Notes under the pieces: generated by a model
Told to the model about the DNA's origin: nothing
The model's input: the letters and a program-made list of their open reading frames with translations, nothing else
Database searches by the model: none
Made by a program: the position numbers and the translations under genes
In this document: one piece after another, positions 1 through 13,203 of the stretch
Position numbering within the stretch: the stretch's first letter is position 1
How the letters are laid out: each line of letters begins with the position of its first letter
From: Polytrichum commune
Taxonomy: Eukaryota > Streptophyta > Polytrichopsida > Polytrichales > Polytrichaceae
Reading direction: 5' to 3'
Length of the DNA stretch: 60,000 nt
NCBI GenBank assembly: GCA_950295325.1
Contig: OX485806.1
Span: forward strand, 45,195,169 to 45,255,168

Positions 1-309
1 GGCGGACATCGGCTGACTACAAAGGGTATGTGCTGGATCCCGGCCGTGTATGGGGAGCGTCATGAGGGAGATAGGGGTCCCCTCCCCCCGCCAGTTCTCC
101 ACCCATTTTTCACTCTCATTCTCCTCCCTTTGGCCACCACTTTGGCCCTTCCCCACTGCCCCAACCTCATCCGATCCCTGCTACACTTCGAGAGCCGAGC
201 ACTCCAGCCCAACACTCCGAGTCTGAGCATTTCATAGCACTTATGTAGCCCTACTTCGTCATCTCCGAAGCCCCTGCTTGTACCTCCCAAGTGATACCCT
301 CCTCTTCAT
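1..309. other. Unassigned C/T-rich sequence, no gene recognised
   Basis: Short open frames occur on both strands but none resembles a known protein. The pyrimidine-rich text is similar in character to the LTR-like sequence near 38,750-38,950, so it may be transposon-derived, but I see no clean alignment. Confidence 0.4.
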
Positions 310-1284
310 CATGTTAGATGTGTGGTGGGTTAGTTTGTTGAGTGGTTTGTTGGTTGGAAAGTTTGTTGGTTTCATTGTTTGGGTACTAGGTTGGGTTTGT
401 GGGTTTTTTGTTTAGTTGAAATCTGATGTTGTTAGATGTGTGGCTAAGTTGTTGGTTTGATTGTTTGGGTGCTAGGTTGGGTTTGTGGGTTTGTTGTTTA
501 GTTAAAATATGATGTTGTAAGATATGTGGCTAGGTTGTTGGCTTGATTGTTTGGATGATAGGTTGGGGTTTGGGGGTTTGGGGGTTTGTTGTTGAGTTGA
601 AATTTGAGTTCGTTAGATATGTGGCTAGGTTGTTGGTTTGATTATTTGGGTGCTAGGTTAGGTTTGTGGGTTTGTGCGTTTGTTGTTATGTTGAAATCTA
701 AAGTTATTAGATATGTGGCTAGGTTGTTGGTTTGATTGTTTGGGTGCTAGGTTGGGTTTGTGGGTTTTCGGATGTGTTGTGTTTAGTTTAAATGTGATGT
801 TGTTAGATATGTGGCTAGGTCGCTGGTTTGATGATTTAGATGATAGGTTGGGGTTTGAGGGTTTTCGGATGTATTGTGTTTAGTTGAAATGTGATGTTGT
901 TAGATATGTGGCTAGGTCGCTGGTTTGATGATTTAGATGATAGGTTGGGGTTTAGGGGTTTGTTGTTTAGTTGAAATGTGATGTTGTTAGATATGTGGCT
1001 AGGTCGCTGGTTTGATGGTTTAGATGATAGGTTGGGGTTTGGGGGTTTGTTGTTTAGTTGAAATATGATATTGTATGATATGTGGCTAGGTTGTTGGTTT
1101 GATTGTTTGGGTGCTAGATTGGGTTTGTGGGTTTGTGGATGTGTTGGTTTTTTTAAGTGTGATGTTGTTTGTTGTGTAATAAGGTTGGTGGTTTGATTCT
1201 TTGGGTGTTGGACTGGGTTTTGGGTTGTGAATGTGTTATTTTCTTGAAGTTTAATGTTGTTTGTTGTGTAATTAGGTTGTTGGT
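310..1284. repeat. G/T-rich minisatellite, roughly ten copies of an 85-96 bp unit
   Basis: The word tggctagg (or tggctaag) recurs at about 441, 526, 622, 716, 812, 908, 996 and 1082, giving spacings of 85, 96, 94, 96, 96, 88 and 86 bases. Each unit also contains a block like ttgtttgggtgctaggttgg and a block like gttgtttagttgaaat. Degenerate units extend to both sides. The + strand contains almost no C, a strong strand asymmetry. The array stops exactly where the reverse transcriptase fragment of the adjacent gypsy element begins. Confidence 0.85.
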
Positions 1285-3655
1285 GTGAGGGTTTTTTTTG
1301 AGTTAATGGTTTATGTTGAAATTTGTTTGGGCACCTTTGTTTGGGTCATCATGCCTTTTGGTTTGTGTAACGCACTAGCTACATTCCAAAGGTTGGTCAT
1401 GTACATCTTTACCGACTTGTTGTACAAGTCTATGACGGTGTTTGTAAATGATTTTAGCACCCAATCTAGTGCTAGTTCATATTTACAGTGTGTTAGAGAG
1501 GCCTTAATTAGGTATAGAAAGATGCAGCTCGCCTTGAATCCGGACAAGACATTCTTGGATGTTCAAAAAGGAGTATTATTGGGTTATGTTGTGAGTGAGA
1601 AGGGAAGAGAGCCGTACCCCGAGAAGATAGCTGTAATAAATGGATTGCCCACTCCCACAAATGCTAGGGAAATAGCCAAGTTGTTAGGACATGTGGGTTG
1701 GTACAGAGAGTTAATTCCAAATTATTCCAAGATAGTTGTTCCCATTACTTAGTTGCTTAGGAAGGATTGTAAGTTTGAGTGGACGGAGGCTTGCCAAAGG
1801 GCATTTGAGGAGTTAAGGGATAAATTAAGCACCTATCCGGTGTTGGTGCCACCGGACTAGAAAAAACCTTTTCATGTGTTTTGTGATGCTAGCTCAGTAG
1901 CTATAGGTAGTGCATTATGTCAAGCGACGGGAGAAAATGAGAAGGATCAACTAGTGGCTTATGCAAGCCGGCAGTTAACACTTGCGGAGAGAAACTATTC
2001 TATCACGGAGAGGGAGTGTTTGGCCATGGTCTTCTCAGTCAAGAAATCCCGCCATTACTTTATGTGTAACCCGGTGGATTTCTTTGTCGATCACATGGCG
2101 ATAAAGTTCTTGGTCAACAAGGCGGAGTTGAGTGGTAGGTTGGCAAGATGGGTCCTACTCTTGGAGGAATTCGACTACACTGTTGAGTATAAACTTGGGC
2201 GTATGCACTTGCAAGCCAACCATTTGTCTAGGTTGTCCAATGAAACATGATCCAGTCCAGTGCATGACAGCTTGAGGAACGACAACCTCTTTTTGGTGAC
2301 AGCTAGGGCGGATTGGTATTCGGGAATTGTGGAGTTTCTTACCACCCAACAGTTGACTGGGGATAGGACAAGAGAGAAAAAGAGAAATGTTAGAGTTAAT
2401 AGTCGGCACTACACAGTGATAGGCCATAGACTATTCAGGAGGGAAATGGATGGCATCCTACGGCGTTGCGTGTCTGAGATTGATGCACCCTCCATATTAG
2501 TTGTTTGTCATGATAGTGCATGCGGTGGGCATTTCTCAGGATTGCTCACTGGGCAAAAAATTACTTTTGGCCTGACTTGTTCAAAGATGCTAAAGAATAT
2601 GTCAAGAAGTGTGATGCTTGCCAGAGGTATGCGAGGAATGATCTCTGCATTGAGATGCCTCTTCATGTATCCTTACCTCTAGTTCCCTTTGAGAAGTGGG
2701 GAATCGACTATGTTGGTGAGGTTCACCCCCATTCTTCCAAGGGTATGGCTTACGTTATAGTTGCAACCGAGTACTTAACTAAGTGGGCAGAAGCCAAAGT
2801 GGTAGAGACGAACACGGCCGCCAATGCCGCCACATTCATGTATGAGAACATCATCTCAAGGTTTGGGTGTCCAAAGATTCTGGTTAATGACAGGGGCACG
2901 CACTTCCTGAATGAGATGTTTCAAGAGCTGACAGCTAGGTTCAAGATAGACCATAGGAAAACAACTCCTTATCATCCGCAAACCAATGGTCAAACGGAGC
3001 GTGTTAACGAGACCTTGGTAAGCATCCTTCGCAAGAGAGTGTTAGATTCGAAGAGGGATTGGGACGTCAAGTTAACAACGGCATTATGGGCCTATCGCAC
3101 AACCTTCAAAGTGACAACACAAGCCACTCCATTCTCCTTGGTATATGGGTTAGAGGCCACACTACCCATCGAGTTCAAAGTTGAGTCTCTACGGGTTGCT
3201 GTGCAATCACGTCTCACGGATAGCCAATCGTTGAGAAATAGGCTAACAACCTTGGAGGAGCTCGATGAAACGAGAAGGAAAGCGGCTCAACACATCGAGG
3301 CCATCCAAAGGAGAAGGAAGATCACCTTCGACAAACGACACAAAAGAGGGCACTAAGGCCAGGTATGATGGTGATGATTCATGATGCAAGGAAGCTTGAG
3401 TTCCCGGGTAAGTTTGATGCAGTTTGGTTGGGCCCCTATCTTGTGCGGGAGGCCTTCCCCAACAACTCGTTGCAACTGGAGACATTAAATGGGGAGAGCT
3501 TCCCGACACGCACGCCGACAGTCGGTGCAAGGAGTACAGGGCATGAGGTAACACTTACCTTCAAGCAAGAAATTCGGGATCCATCCCCTGATGGTCGCCA
3601 GTTATGTGAGCGCAATGTTACGCCCACATGTGTTCTTAACCTCAAAGTTTATTAA
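1285..3655 (+). pseudogene. Ty3/gypsy pol remnant (RT-RNase H-integrase)
   Basis: RT palm and connection motifs are seen first (MPFGLCNALATFQ). The catalytic box expected as a YxDD-type motif reads VNDF, so the active site is lost. An in-frame TAG ends the first block at 1750-1752, and another TAG at about 1858 precedes the RNase H (FCDASSVAIGSALC, YSITERECLAMVFS). The integrase follows: zinc finger CDACQ, core aspartates in WGIDYVG and VNDRGTHF, and the core glutamate in QTNGQTERVNE. Compared with copy 2, about 13 bases are missing near 2563 and one base near 3345, both causing frameshifts. The C-terminal part resumes as MMVMIHDARKLEFPGKFDAVW. It cannot make a working polyprotein. Confidence 0.9.
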
Positions 3656-5617
3656 AAACCTTAGGCTGGGTAGTTACATTGAATATTCAAAATATAAAAA
3701 GTTTGATGTTTTGCAACTTCGATGGCAATTAAATTAGAGAGTGGGTTTGGGAGTTAATTAGAGCTTGAGATTGCGAAGAATGGATTCGGGAATTAGTTAA
3801 GGTTTGGTTAAGCTTAAAACCAAACCACTAGGGCCATGTTTTATTGTTAGAAATGGGTTCCTTGCTGTTTGAATTGAGGGGGGGGGGGGGGTTCAACCAA
3901 AGTGGATAATCGGGTCCGCGGTTAGGAGGGGTCGGATCCCTCAGGCTCTCTCTCTCTCTGTTTTTCCTGGGAGGAATGGCGGAGCAGCAGTGTGGCAGGG
4001 CGGAGCAGATACGGTTACAGGAATGCTGCCTCGGGGAGAGGACTGAATCCTTGGGGGCCAACTGGAGGTTATTGTTGAAGCAGCCAGCAAGAGGCTGGAG
4101 TGCGTTCCGAACTCAATGACTGATGCAAGAGGGAAATCCGCACTGAGAGGGGAAGTCGGAATCGGGTAGACTATTCAATCCTTGTCCATCTGTGTGGGTA
4201 TGAGCTCGGGGGGGGTAGTCATTGGTTGGAGTAGCAATATACGTGCGAACAAATGATAGGGTATTTTAAAAACATGGGGGCAAAAATTTATAATTGGACT
4301 TCAAAGTAATATAGGGTATCAAAAATGACATTGGACATCTTTAAAGTACTATAGGGTATGGAATAATAGGTAATTTGGAATTATAAGTAATGCAAGCCAT
4401 TTTTCTATTAACCCAAAGTAGAAATTTGCATAATGATAGCATGTGAAAAAAAGAAGAGAATTGAAAGTAATACCCCCCTATAAAATATTGGTTGTTCGCA
4501 CCTATATCCTTAACTTTTTAACACACTGCCCCCCCCCCGGGTATGAGTAGGAAGAAAACTGGGTTGCCGTGGCTGTGGCTGCCTGTAGGCGACCAGGAAG
4601 CTGGGGGAGCGAAGAAGGTGAAGGTTCCGAGGGGCCTGCACACCAAATCTTCTTACTCTTCAAACAACCAGAAAAATCGGATCGGGTGAGGTTCCGAAGA
4701 GCTGAGTGGAGACTCAAGGGAGGAAATTGCAACAAGGTGAGAGCAAGTTATAATGTGTGGCGAGGGCAGTGGCATTTTGGGCTACAAACCTGAGTGCTAA
4801 ATTACATTGGAAGGGAGGTGAGGTTGCATGCTACTGTCGACAGCAAGAGCCGACAGAGAGTGCGTCAGCACCGAAGTGAGGCTGGGATAAAGGGCACAAT
4901 TGTGGCAGGACTCAGCCGCTAACTGGGAAATTGCTGTAGGATACATTAGTCAGCTGCAGAGGGATTAGAATTTGCTAAGAAGTGGTCAAAGGTTGAATGT
5001 TGGTTGGAGCAATCCTCAAACTCTGAAGTTGTTTATGCTTGACTGGTTGGGATTCCAAGTGCTGATACACCGAATTGAGAAAGGAACGCCACTGTGGCAG
5101 GGCCGAAAGTACACCAGCAAGGTGGATTGAGCAAACACTCAGGGGGGACAGAAGCTCCTCATCGGCTCCATACGGACTGCGATTGAAGTGAAGAGGTTTC
5201 GGCAGCAATAAGAACCAATAGTTGATGAGGTAATTGGTGGTAGGAGGAATAGGGCAGAGCAGAAGGATGTTGGACCCTTTATTCATTAGTGTTGGGTTAG
5301 TTAGGAAGAGGGTTTAGCGTGGCTGATGGTGGAGACCGAGTGATAATGTGGCCTTGGAATGGATGGACATCCATGGGTTCACAATGCATGGCCCAAGAAC
5401 CATTAGGATGGTACATCTAATTGGGTAGCTAGGTACTTTTAAGCATTTGTAAGTATTAATGTATGCCACTATGTCAATATCAAGGATGTGCTTGTATGAA
5501 CATCATTCACTGTTGTATTAGGCTGAATAGTGAGGAAAGGGGAAGTAGGGTGGAGTATGTGAGTCATGAGCCTTTACCCGGATTACGACGCATAAGGGTG
5601 GGGGTTTAGGTCTCACA
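3599..5617 (+). repeat. LTR-like 3' segment of gypsy copy 1
   Basis: The segment begins near TGATGGTCGCCAGTTATGTG and ends near GGTCTCACA. Both ends match, in inverse orientation, the segment 37197-39382 that follows pol in gypsy copy 2. Shared words include tgatggtcgc at the start and gcataagggtgggggttta at the end. The TG...CA ends and the position after integrase suggest an LTR of about 1.7 kb without the inserted MITE. No second LTR of this copy lies in the window, so the exact borders are not proven. It contains a run of about 14 G near 3881. Confidence 0.5.
4205..4539. mobile_element. hAT-type MITE, copy 1 (335 bp)
   Basis: It starts CTCGGGGGGGGTAGT and ends ACTGCCCCCCCC plus a degenerate tip, with an inner pair of inverted words GTGCGAACAA and TTGTTCGCAC. 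It is flanked by the 8-bp repeat GGTATGAG (4197-4204 and 4540-4547), the target-site duplication length of hAT elements. A second copy of identical length is at 37271-37605. It has no coding capacity, so it would be mobilised by an hAT transposase in trans. Confidence 0.85.
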
Positions 5618-8600
5618 GGGGTACATCCACCTTCATCACTGTGGGTAGCATTAACATTTCAATATCAGCCTTTCAAGACCATAGGAAGAATGCAGAGCAT
5701 GGGCGCTTAATGTGGGCAATGCAGAAAGGAGAGCAAACAATGGAGAAAGGTATTGTAGAGGCGAATCAAGCATGCGATGAAACCATGTATTTTTTATTCC
5801 AAGCAATGTATTATATAGGAAAGAAAATCATTCCCTTTCATATGTTCCCAGATTTATGTATTTTGCTTGTAAAGATTAAAGCTAATATGACGGAAAAACT
5901 TTATCATGATATCACTATATTTGGTAATCGGAGACTTTTTCATGATTTTTAGACTATTCAAGGACATGTTTTTACAAATAAAGAACAAGAAAAACACAAA
6001 AATATATTCAATGTGACTTAATAAAGTGATTTGCATGGGCAACATAACCAGTTTGGCACAAATACATGTCATCACAATAAGAAATTAAACTAGATATTCA
6101 ACCATTTATTTTGAGACTTTCCAAAGTCTTTAATTAACGAATATAGTGATCGATGAGAAAAATTATGGTGAGATTTTATTTTGCATCTTATCGAAGGTTA
6201 AAAAATAAGTGTTAGATAGGGTCTAAGACTCTATCACAGTGCCTAAGTAAATAGTCATTAGTTCATTATGAGAATCGATCATGGTAAAAGAAAACCATAC
6301 CCATCATGCAAAAATAGGGTGTGACATAAACCTGCTCTGGAAAATATAGATTGTGGCAAGAACCAGTCAAACATTTTTGTCTTATTATTAGCCATGCCTA
6401 GATGTTGATATATATATCAACAACTTCTTATACCAACAAAAAAAGTTGCTATAAAATAAATTTTAATCTCAATCTCTTAGTGTATTTATTAATGCAATTA
6501 TTGGCATTCAATGGAGAATGGGAAAATGCCCTAGTTTTAAGCATTTGTTTTGATGATATGAAGATGAGCAATTGTAGTGTTGGAGCATTTGAGAGAAAAG
6601 TAAGGTTCACTGATAGATTATTATTGTCAAAATCTATCATAAGAACAATGTTCAAGTAAAGATACCGTGTATCTCATAATACATTCAAGTTTTTTGTGAG
6701 ACGTTATACCCATATTTGCAACAACAAATACACATATGAGAGGCAACTTTAATTGAGAGTAGAGTTGCAATGTCATTACAAAGGCTTGGGACTAGAACTC
6801 GGGGGGATCACACCCCCATTACATTTTGTAACTACGTGCGATAATGGGGTATTTAATGGGGGGATATTTATGCACCTTTCAATAATTTTCTCTCCTTATT
6901 TGTAGATATAAAGCTATTTTGACTTAATTTTTAGCATCCTATATTTATTTGTAATTGTTTAGAGAGGTTAATTTTTGGCACCATATTTTTTTTATAAATT
7001 ATACAAGTACCAAGTAATGAACGGAATTCTATAGCATTGCAAAATCGACTATGTGAGCAACAAACGTTCCATATCATCCATCTTGTCATTCAATCGGTCT
7101 CAATTAGGTATACCAATGCTAAACCACTCAATGTGTCATTTAAGACACAACCAATAGCACTTGGATACTAGTTAAAATGTTACCAAATAACATGGAGATA
7201 ACAAAATGTACAAGCTAACATAGACAAGTTGTAAACGTGGATCGAAAAAAACAAGAAATACAATCAATTGTCACAAGACATGACATTTTGCACAACTATT
7301 TACTCCAAAAATAAAATATTGCATTCAAATGAAAAAAAACTAAATACAAAAATTGAAAACATTTGCATTAATTGTGTACACAAACACATTCAACCTTGTA
7401 CCAAATATTTACAATGTGAAGGGTTAAGATATAATTATGCACCCTCCAATAAATATCAAGGTACATGTCAATATCCTCTACAATGTCATGATTAGACTAA
7501 AAAAATTCGAGATGTTTAAAACCAATGATGAGGAATGATTAAAACTAATTATTGGCATGAGGCGGGCAACCTTCAAAGTCTCCAACCACTCCACCACGTC
7601 TTCATCCAAGGCAAAACGCAATCTTCTGAGTCTACCACGGTGAGGTTGCCAAATGTTGTAGCGCATCATCGATCATCTACAAAAGATAGTTGTAGCAAAA
7701 AGACAATCAATAGAATGCTAGCATATTGGACACTACTAGCAAGAAACGAGAATAACAAAAACTGATGAAGAATAAACCACAAGCCAACCTTAATTCTCAT
7801 AATTTCATGGCTTGAAAATTAGGTATTTAAATTTAGAGAATTGAACATGTTCATTTAAAAATCTATATAAGACCAAACAACAAGAAAATGTGCAAATTCA
7901 AGGTTTAAGAAAACATAGTACCTAGCTTCCTACGAATTTGGATTGAAAGTTAACTCATCATCTTCATGCATTTGAAAAGTGTAATACATGCTTATCACTC
8001 CAACCATCCAATGCTCATTAATAAACGTCATCTTTGAATGAAACAAGAGAACTTTATAGATTAAATAACACCTACTAACTTAGAAAATATTTTCTACACC
8101 AATCATTCATACTTGTACACTATAAAGAAAATTAGTCATTTTGTGATATAGGTATGGGGTCACAACCAATATACTACATCGCTATTGATTTCATGTAGGT
8201 TTTTCAACAAACTCATTCAAAGAGTTTCCATCAACCGGATCAAGCTCAAAGACATCCCTCTCTACATCAAATGACATAGTCATTGTGCAAATTACGCTAT
8301 CTACATCAACCCAAATAGAATCCGCGTGGTCATATTTGAATTTGAAGTGTCCAAGGACTTTTCTAAAATAATTAAGATAAACCATAAAACCGGATATGAC
8401 AATATACATATATTTTTATCATTGTTCACCTTCCGATTAAGAAGGTCAATGGGATGCTTGCATCTTCCCCACCTTATACTACCTTCCGTTTCGTATTCTA
8501 AACTCGTTATATATACCACGTGCCCTAGTCAACTCCGTTGAGGACATATGTAGTTTGCAAAATTTTGGAAGGTCTTCCCCTAGTCCTCCTAACAATTGAT

Positions 8601-9897
8601 TTAACTGTAGATGAAATAGTTGTCGTACTTCTTTGCATAAAATACACTCCACAATCCATCCCAAGATCCAACAACATTCATTCTGTAGAATATGAAGCAT
8701 TGATGTAATCATCAATATCTCATCTTTCTACACTCACATTCAGGTCTTGTAAATCTTCATCTTTCTATATCTCACATTGAAGAGGGTGTCGGAAATCAAT
8801 AGCATATCGTCGAAAATTGGTCAGTGGAAGGAAAAAATCAAGGAGTTGGAATTTGAAATCGACTCTTACCGCACGAGAGCAGAACAAGCCAAATCTTCGG
8901 CTCTCATGAAACACCCTGTGTGAATGCTATGGAGCAAAGAAGAAAGCTCCAAAAAATATGTCTTGCCTACTGCCTTTGTGCCACTTCATTGTTTCACGCT
9001 TTACCAACGCAAGACCTCCTACCTGAACGCTTCACCGCCTTCATGCCACTGTGTTTGCCCAAACCCTAAACAAGCCCAAGGGCTATTGAGAAGTCACAAC
9101 ATTCCTTCCCCCAATGAAATCCACAACATTTCCTACCAAACTAACGCGTTTATTCAAATTTGGATAGAATTTACACAATATTTATTTAAGTAGTCAAACC
9201 CATAATTATTCTATTGATCTTACTACACACATTTGGGAGGATCCAATATCTATGACCCTATTTTTTTTTCTACTGATTACTAAAATGAAGGAGTTATTCA
9301 CCACCTTATTTTACATATAATTATGTAGGGGACATATGTCCAATGCTATGGTAGATCTAACGAATTTATAAAATTTACCCTCAACGAATTAAATTGACCT
9401 TATTTTTTATCTCACATGGTTTCTAAAATTCCGATAGTCACCTCCCCGAGGACTAGAAATATCATTTGTACCGTAGATGAGGTGTATGAGATACGTATAG
9501 TTTTATGAATTCTAAGACCATTTTGTAAATTGGTAAGAGTTCATTTGCAACGCATTTTGGTCCAATTTACAAGTCCAACTCAGTTTCGGAATTTAAGCTC
9601 ACAAGAGGTCCTAGACTAAAATCCTCCTAACTATCCACACCTTCACAAATATTCAATTCAAATGGTCACACCTAAACATTGTTTCATCTCCCTAACATAC
9701 TTCTCTACTTTATTATCTTTGATTTGCTTCCTACATTTCTAACCATTCCCTTAAACCATGGTCCCTCTTTGACAGGACGTTCTACCTTATCCTTATCTAA
9801 CCCCTTTTTAACTATTCCTTATCCACCCACTATAATTTTCTACTTTGAACTTCATTGGTAAAGATAACACCCCTTCACTGTTATCTGAATACCCTTA
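5618..9897. other. AT-rich sequence without recognised genes
   Basis: Only short unconvincing open frames are present. A brief stretch near 8790-8918 reads as a charged, possibly coiled-coil segment (IGQWKEKIKELEFEIDSYRT) but has no supporting neighbours. No transposon ends or RNA genes were recognised here. Confidence 0.5.
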
Positions 9898-11494
9898 ATG
9901 TGCAGGTTGCAGATCACACTTCTTCTCATGGTGGACCTTGTTTATATTTGCAAGACACGCAAGCATCAGGATAGTGAGGAGACTCGTGACTCATCTCGAG
10001 AGATATGCAGAGGATCTGGACTCATTCTGACAGTCCCACGTGATTTGAGAGACTACGTGGTGTTCTTGTTGTGCATTTCTAAACAAAATCTATACCGAGT
10101 GCCTTCTCAATTGTTATCGCTTAGGGTTACATTGTATCCGATGAGAACAAACAATTTTTTGTGGAGTGTGGTGCAAAGATCTCCTCTGCGCATGCACATG
10201 AACTTGGTGAGCAAGAAAAGTGGAAGGTTTGCATATGAGGGTCTCTTGTATAGTCAATCCAATGGCGTCATCTCCAACCAAAAATTTCTAGCATCACGTT
10301 CTATTGTTGGGGTAATGGATCCATATGTGGAACTCAGTATAATGCAGGTACTATTTTATGCTATTTTTGTCGAAGTGCTAATCCATTTGATTTGATGTCA
10401 TAGTAACAAGCAAGTGATCAAGGATGCACCAGACGTTGTGGCTCTCTGCTACATGCACGGAGAGCATGTGGATCACATATGTACGTTCTAATGACCTTCA
10501 GCAACTATATGAGCCACCAGAACCTAATAATTTGGCAGCATATCTGCACAGTTGTGAAAAATTTGGGGGTTGAGTCACATTTACAATTCATGTAATTCAA
10601 TTCCAATACTCATGGTGGATAATGACTATGCAAATTACAATTTAACATTGTGGTAATGTGTGCAAACATCCAAGTGGGACATGGTGGACCTGCACAAGGA
10701 GTTCTTGTCAGAGTATATGAGGCTCCGCATGATGTCCAAGGACTTGTTACCAGTGAGTGTACTTGTCATACCTTTTAAGGACACAGACAATGAATGTAAG
10801 TTTATTACTTATGCAACCAAATTGCATGTACATGTAACTAATTCTTGTACTGAGGTCAAACTATTGTCTTGCATAAGATGAAGGGATGCACAAATGTTAT
10901 GCATCGGGCACATGGTGCAATGAGTTCATTATTTTAAGAGCATGGCTGCACAAGACAGGAGATGATGAGGCCACTATGATGACAGATGAGTTTGGGAACA
11001 TGTTGACACCCAGGGCGTGTAGCATTGATTTACGAATTGAAGATACAACACAGGCAGGGGAGGCCATCTTTGGAGCCTGTTAGACATCAGTCAAGGGTGA
11101 GTACGATATGCTTACAACTAATTTTGCAACAACTGTGACTCAATGATATTTCTTCAAATCCAAACTCATTGATATGTTGCATGTTTGACTACAACAAAAC
11201 ACAAACTGGAGAGATCCTGGGAGACTACACAGGTTCCAAAGGACACAGCTTGTGCTAGTTGATGTTGGAGTACCAGTTGACGCCCAGGGGGAAAGCATTC
11301 AAGACACTGGAAGTATTGCATTGACTAAATACATACCCATGCCTCCAGATGAACCACATGTATCCAACATTGCACATGTATCCATGAAGCATAGTATGGA
11401 GAATATGATGCCTCCTGTACCTAACTTTGATATGGACATGAGAAAATGTGCCAAAGGAGTGGTATTACTTATCAATAATGAAACTCTAAAATAG
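9898..11494 (+). other. Unidentified set of exon-like blocks, possible gene or gene relic
   Basis: Several open blocks follow each other on the + strand and end at plausible splice donors. One runs from about 9898 to a CAG/GTACTA site near 10348. Others end at GTACGT near 10482, GTGAGT near 10752 and GTGAGT near 11097. The encoded text includes SKWDMVDLHKEFLSEYMRLR, LHKTGDDEATMMTDEFGNML and YIPMPPDEPHVSNIAHVSM. The blocks have ordinary amino-acid composition rather than low-complexity shadow text. I do not recognise the family, the phases are not all compatible, and stops occur between blocks. It could be a decayed host gene or an unknown transposon gene. Confidence 0.3.
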
Positions 11495-13203
11495 AAGGGG
11501 ATGTGTGCAATTGGCTTATGTTTGGTGTGTGACGAATAGATCACCCCCTTATCCCAAACACAAGAACAATTGTAAGAAGTCAAGAGTACAGTGTTCACAT
11601 GGATGTGTGACCAAAGTTGACATTCCTTCTTCAACTGCATCATAATACTGCCAAACCCACCAGCTACAATACACTTATGGAAGGTCATGTCTAAATCTCT
11701 CCTTGTTGCTGAAGAAGCAACATTCTTAGCTACACAAAATGAGGCATATTGGATTGAGGTGCCGACAAGACACTTCCACTCTTTGTATATGGAGTGCAAC
11801 ACCCAGAGGACACACACTTGACATAGTTCCCCATGAGCAATGTGTCCTACAGGCTTAGGCCATGGTCACTGAAAGATCTCTAGAGGAGCATAGAACTTAG
11901 AATTAGGTCAAATTGGTATTGACATCAACATCAACAAGACGACCATAGAGCAATAATGCCTCAGATGTCACAAACAAAGGGAGAATGCATGCAGATTATT
12001 CGCAATGAAGGCACCAATAGTTTACAACAAGGCAATTATATCCTTGCAATTTGTACATTCAAACACAATAAACAAACAATCAAGTATGGAACAAGTTATG
12101 TGAGATTGTATATAGATGGAAGGGAGACGACTGTTTTGTAGTGTCCATGTCAATGGGGTTAAACCACAATACTTTGAAGTGCTCAATGCAAGAGAAACTG
12201 AGGAACTCTACAATTGAGATAGAAACTTGAGGCACTGGGGGGAGCTAGAGATGAGCAAGAGCACTATATCTCTCTTGCTCCTGTTTAGCTCCTCCAACTA
12301 TCTGATTCTCCATGGTCCTTGGTCACCAGACTGCTCACCACTAACCAATAGGTGAACCACCCAAACACTGCACACAGGTCATGCTACAGCCTCACTGAAG
12401 TGTTTTTTAATCCTAAGTGTCCTAATATATGCTTAATGTGAGGTATCCAAAATAGGTCACAAACCAAGATAGATATTGCTTACCAATTTATGCAACATTC
12501 CAAAACAAACAAAACCCCAACATGGCACTCAAGTCCAATATAAAAGACGTCCACCACCCCCATAACTGACAATGAACCCCACATATATATTTCAGCTCCA
12601 AGTTAAAAACTCAAACCTTTGCATGTAATTTAATTCTATACAATTGAGCCTAGTTTTTATATCTTTTCATCCAGATTCCATCCTGTCATAACACTATTTT
12701 CCCTAGCTCCTCACTTGAGGACTTTGTGATGTTACTTTTGACAAGGGTGCCCAATTGAGAGTCTATTGGTTGAAGTTCCCTGACCCAAAGGTATTCTAAG
12801 AAATTATAATTTCACTTCCATTCATCCTCCGGCAATATAGAATAAGCCAACAAAAAAAGTCACTCGAACACCAAGCCCAGGACTGCACTTTTTTGCAATG
12901 ATTTGCAAACATGCCAGATAGTTCCCAGGATATATGAACTCCTATTTTAGCAACAAAACAATACAGACCAGGGCATCTCTTATACAAGAAAGCACCTTGG
13001 GAAATCAACATCAATTATTTGTTGCTAACTATATCTCTGGAGTGCAATTAACAGGCAAGAAACAGCAACTGCTTGTGAGCAAACTATGTTCAGCCCTGCT
13101 CAAAGTGAGGATAGCTGCCTACCTCCATTAAGAAAAGTTTGCATTAAAATGAGGTAGAAATCTCATAATAAACTTGACTGCATCCAAAGAGAAATCAATT
13201 ACC
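11495..13203. other. Intergenic sequence downstream of the kinase gene
   Basis: No gene recognised. The stretch about 11,520-11,800 has moderately open frames on both strands that could continue the unidentified exon-like blocks to its left. The part next to 13,203 is the 3' flank (3' UTR) of the minus-strand kinase. I could not place a poly(A) signal with confidence. Confidence 0.4.

Larger units (their letters stand above)
1285..5617 (+). mobile_element. Ty3/gypsy retrotransposon, 5'-truncated copy 1
   Basis: This is the 3' part of a Ty3/gypsy element: reverse transcriptase (C-terminal half), RNase H, integrase, then a long LTR-like segment. A related copy lies on the - strand at the right of the window (37197-59117), and comparing the two reveals the breaks in this one. 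The gag, protease and N-terminal RT are missing because the minisatellite replaces them at 1285. The LTR-like tail carries an inserted 335-bp MITE. Confidence 0.85.

Noticed and set aside
11299-11817. A 172-codon minus-strand open frame
   Set aside because: Cysteine- and serine-rich text without a domain, antisense to the more plausible + strand exon-like blocks.
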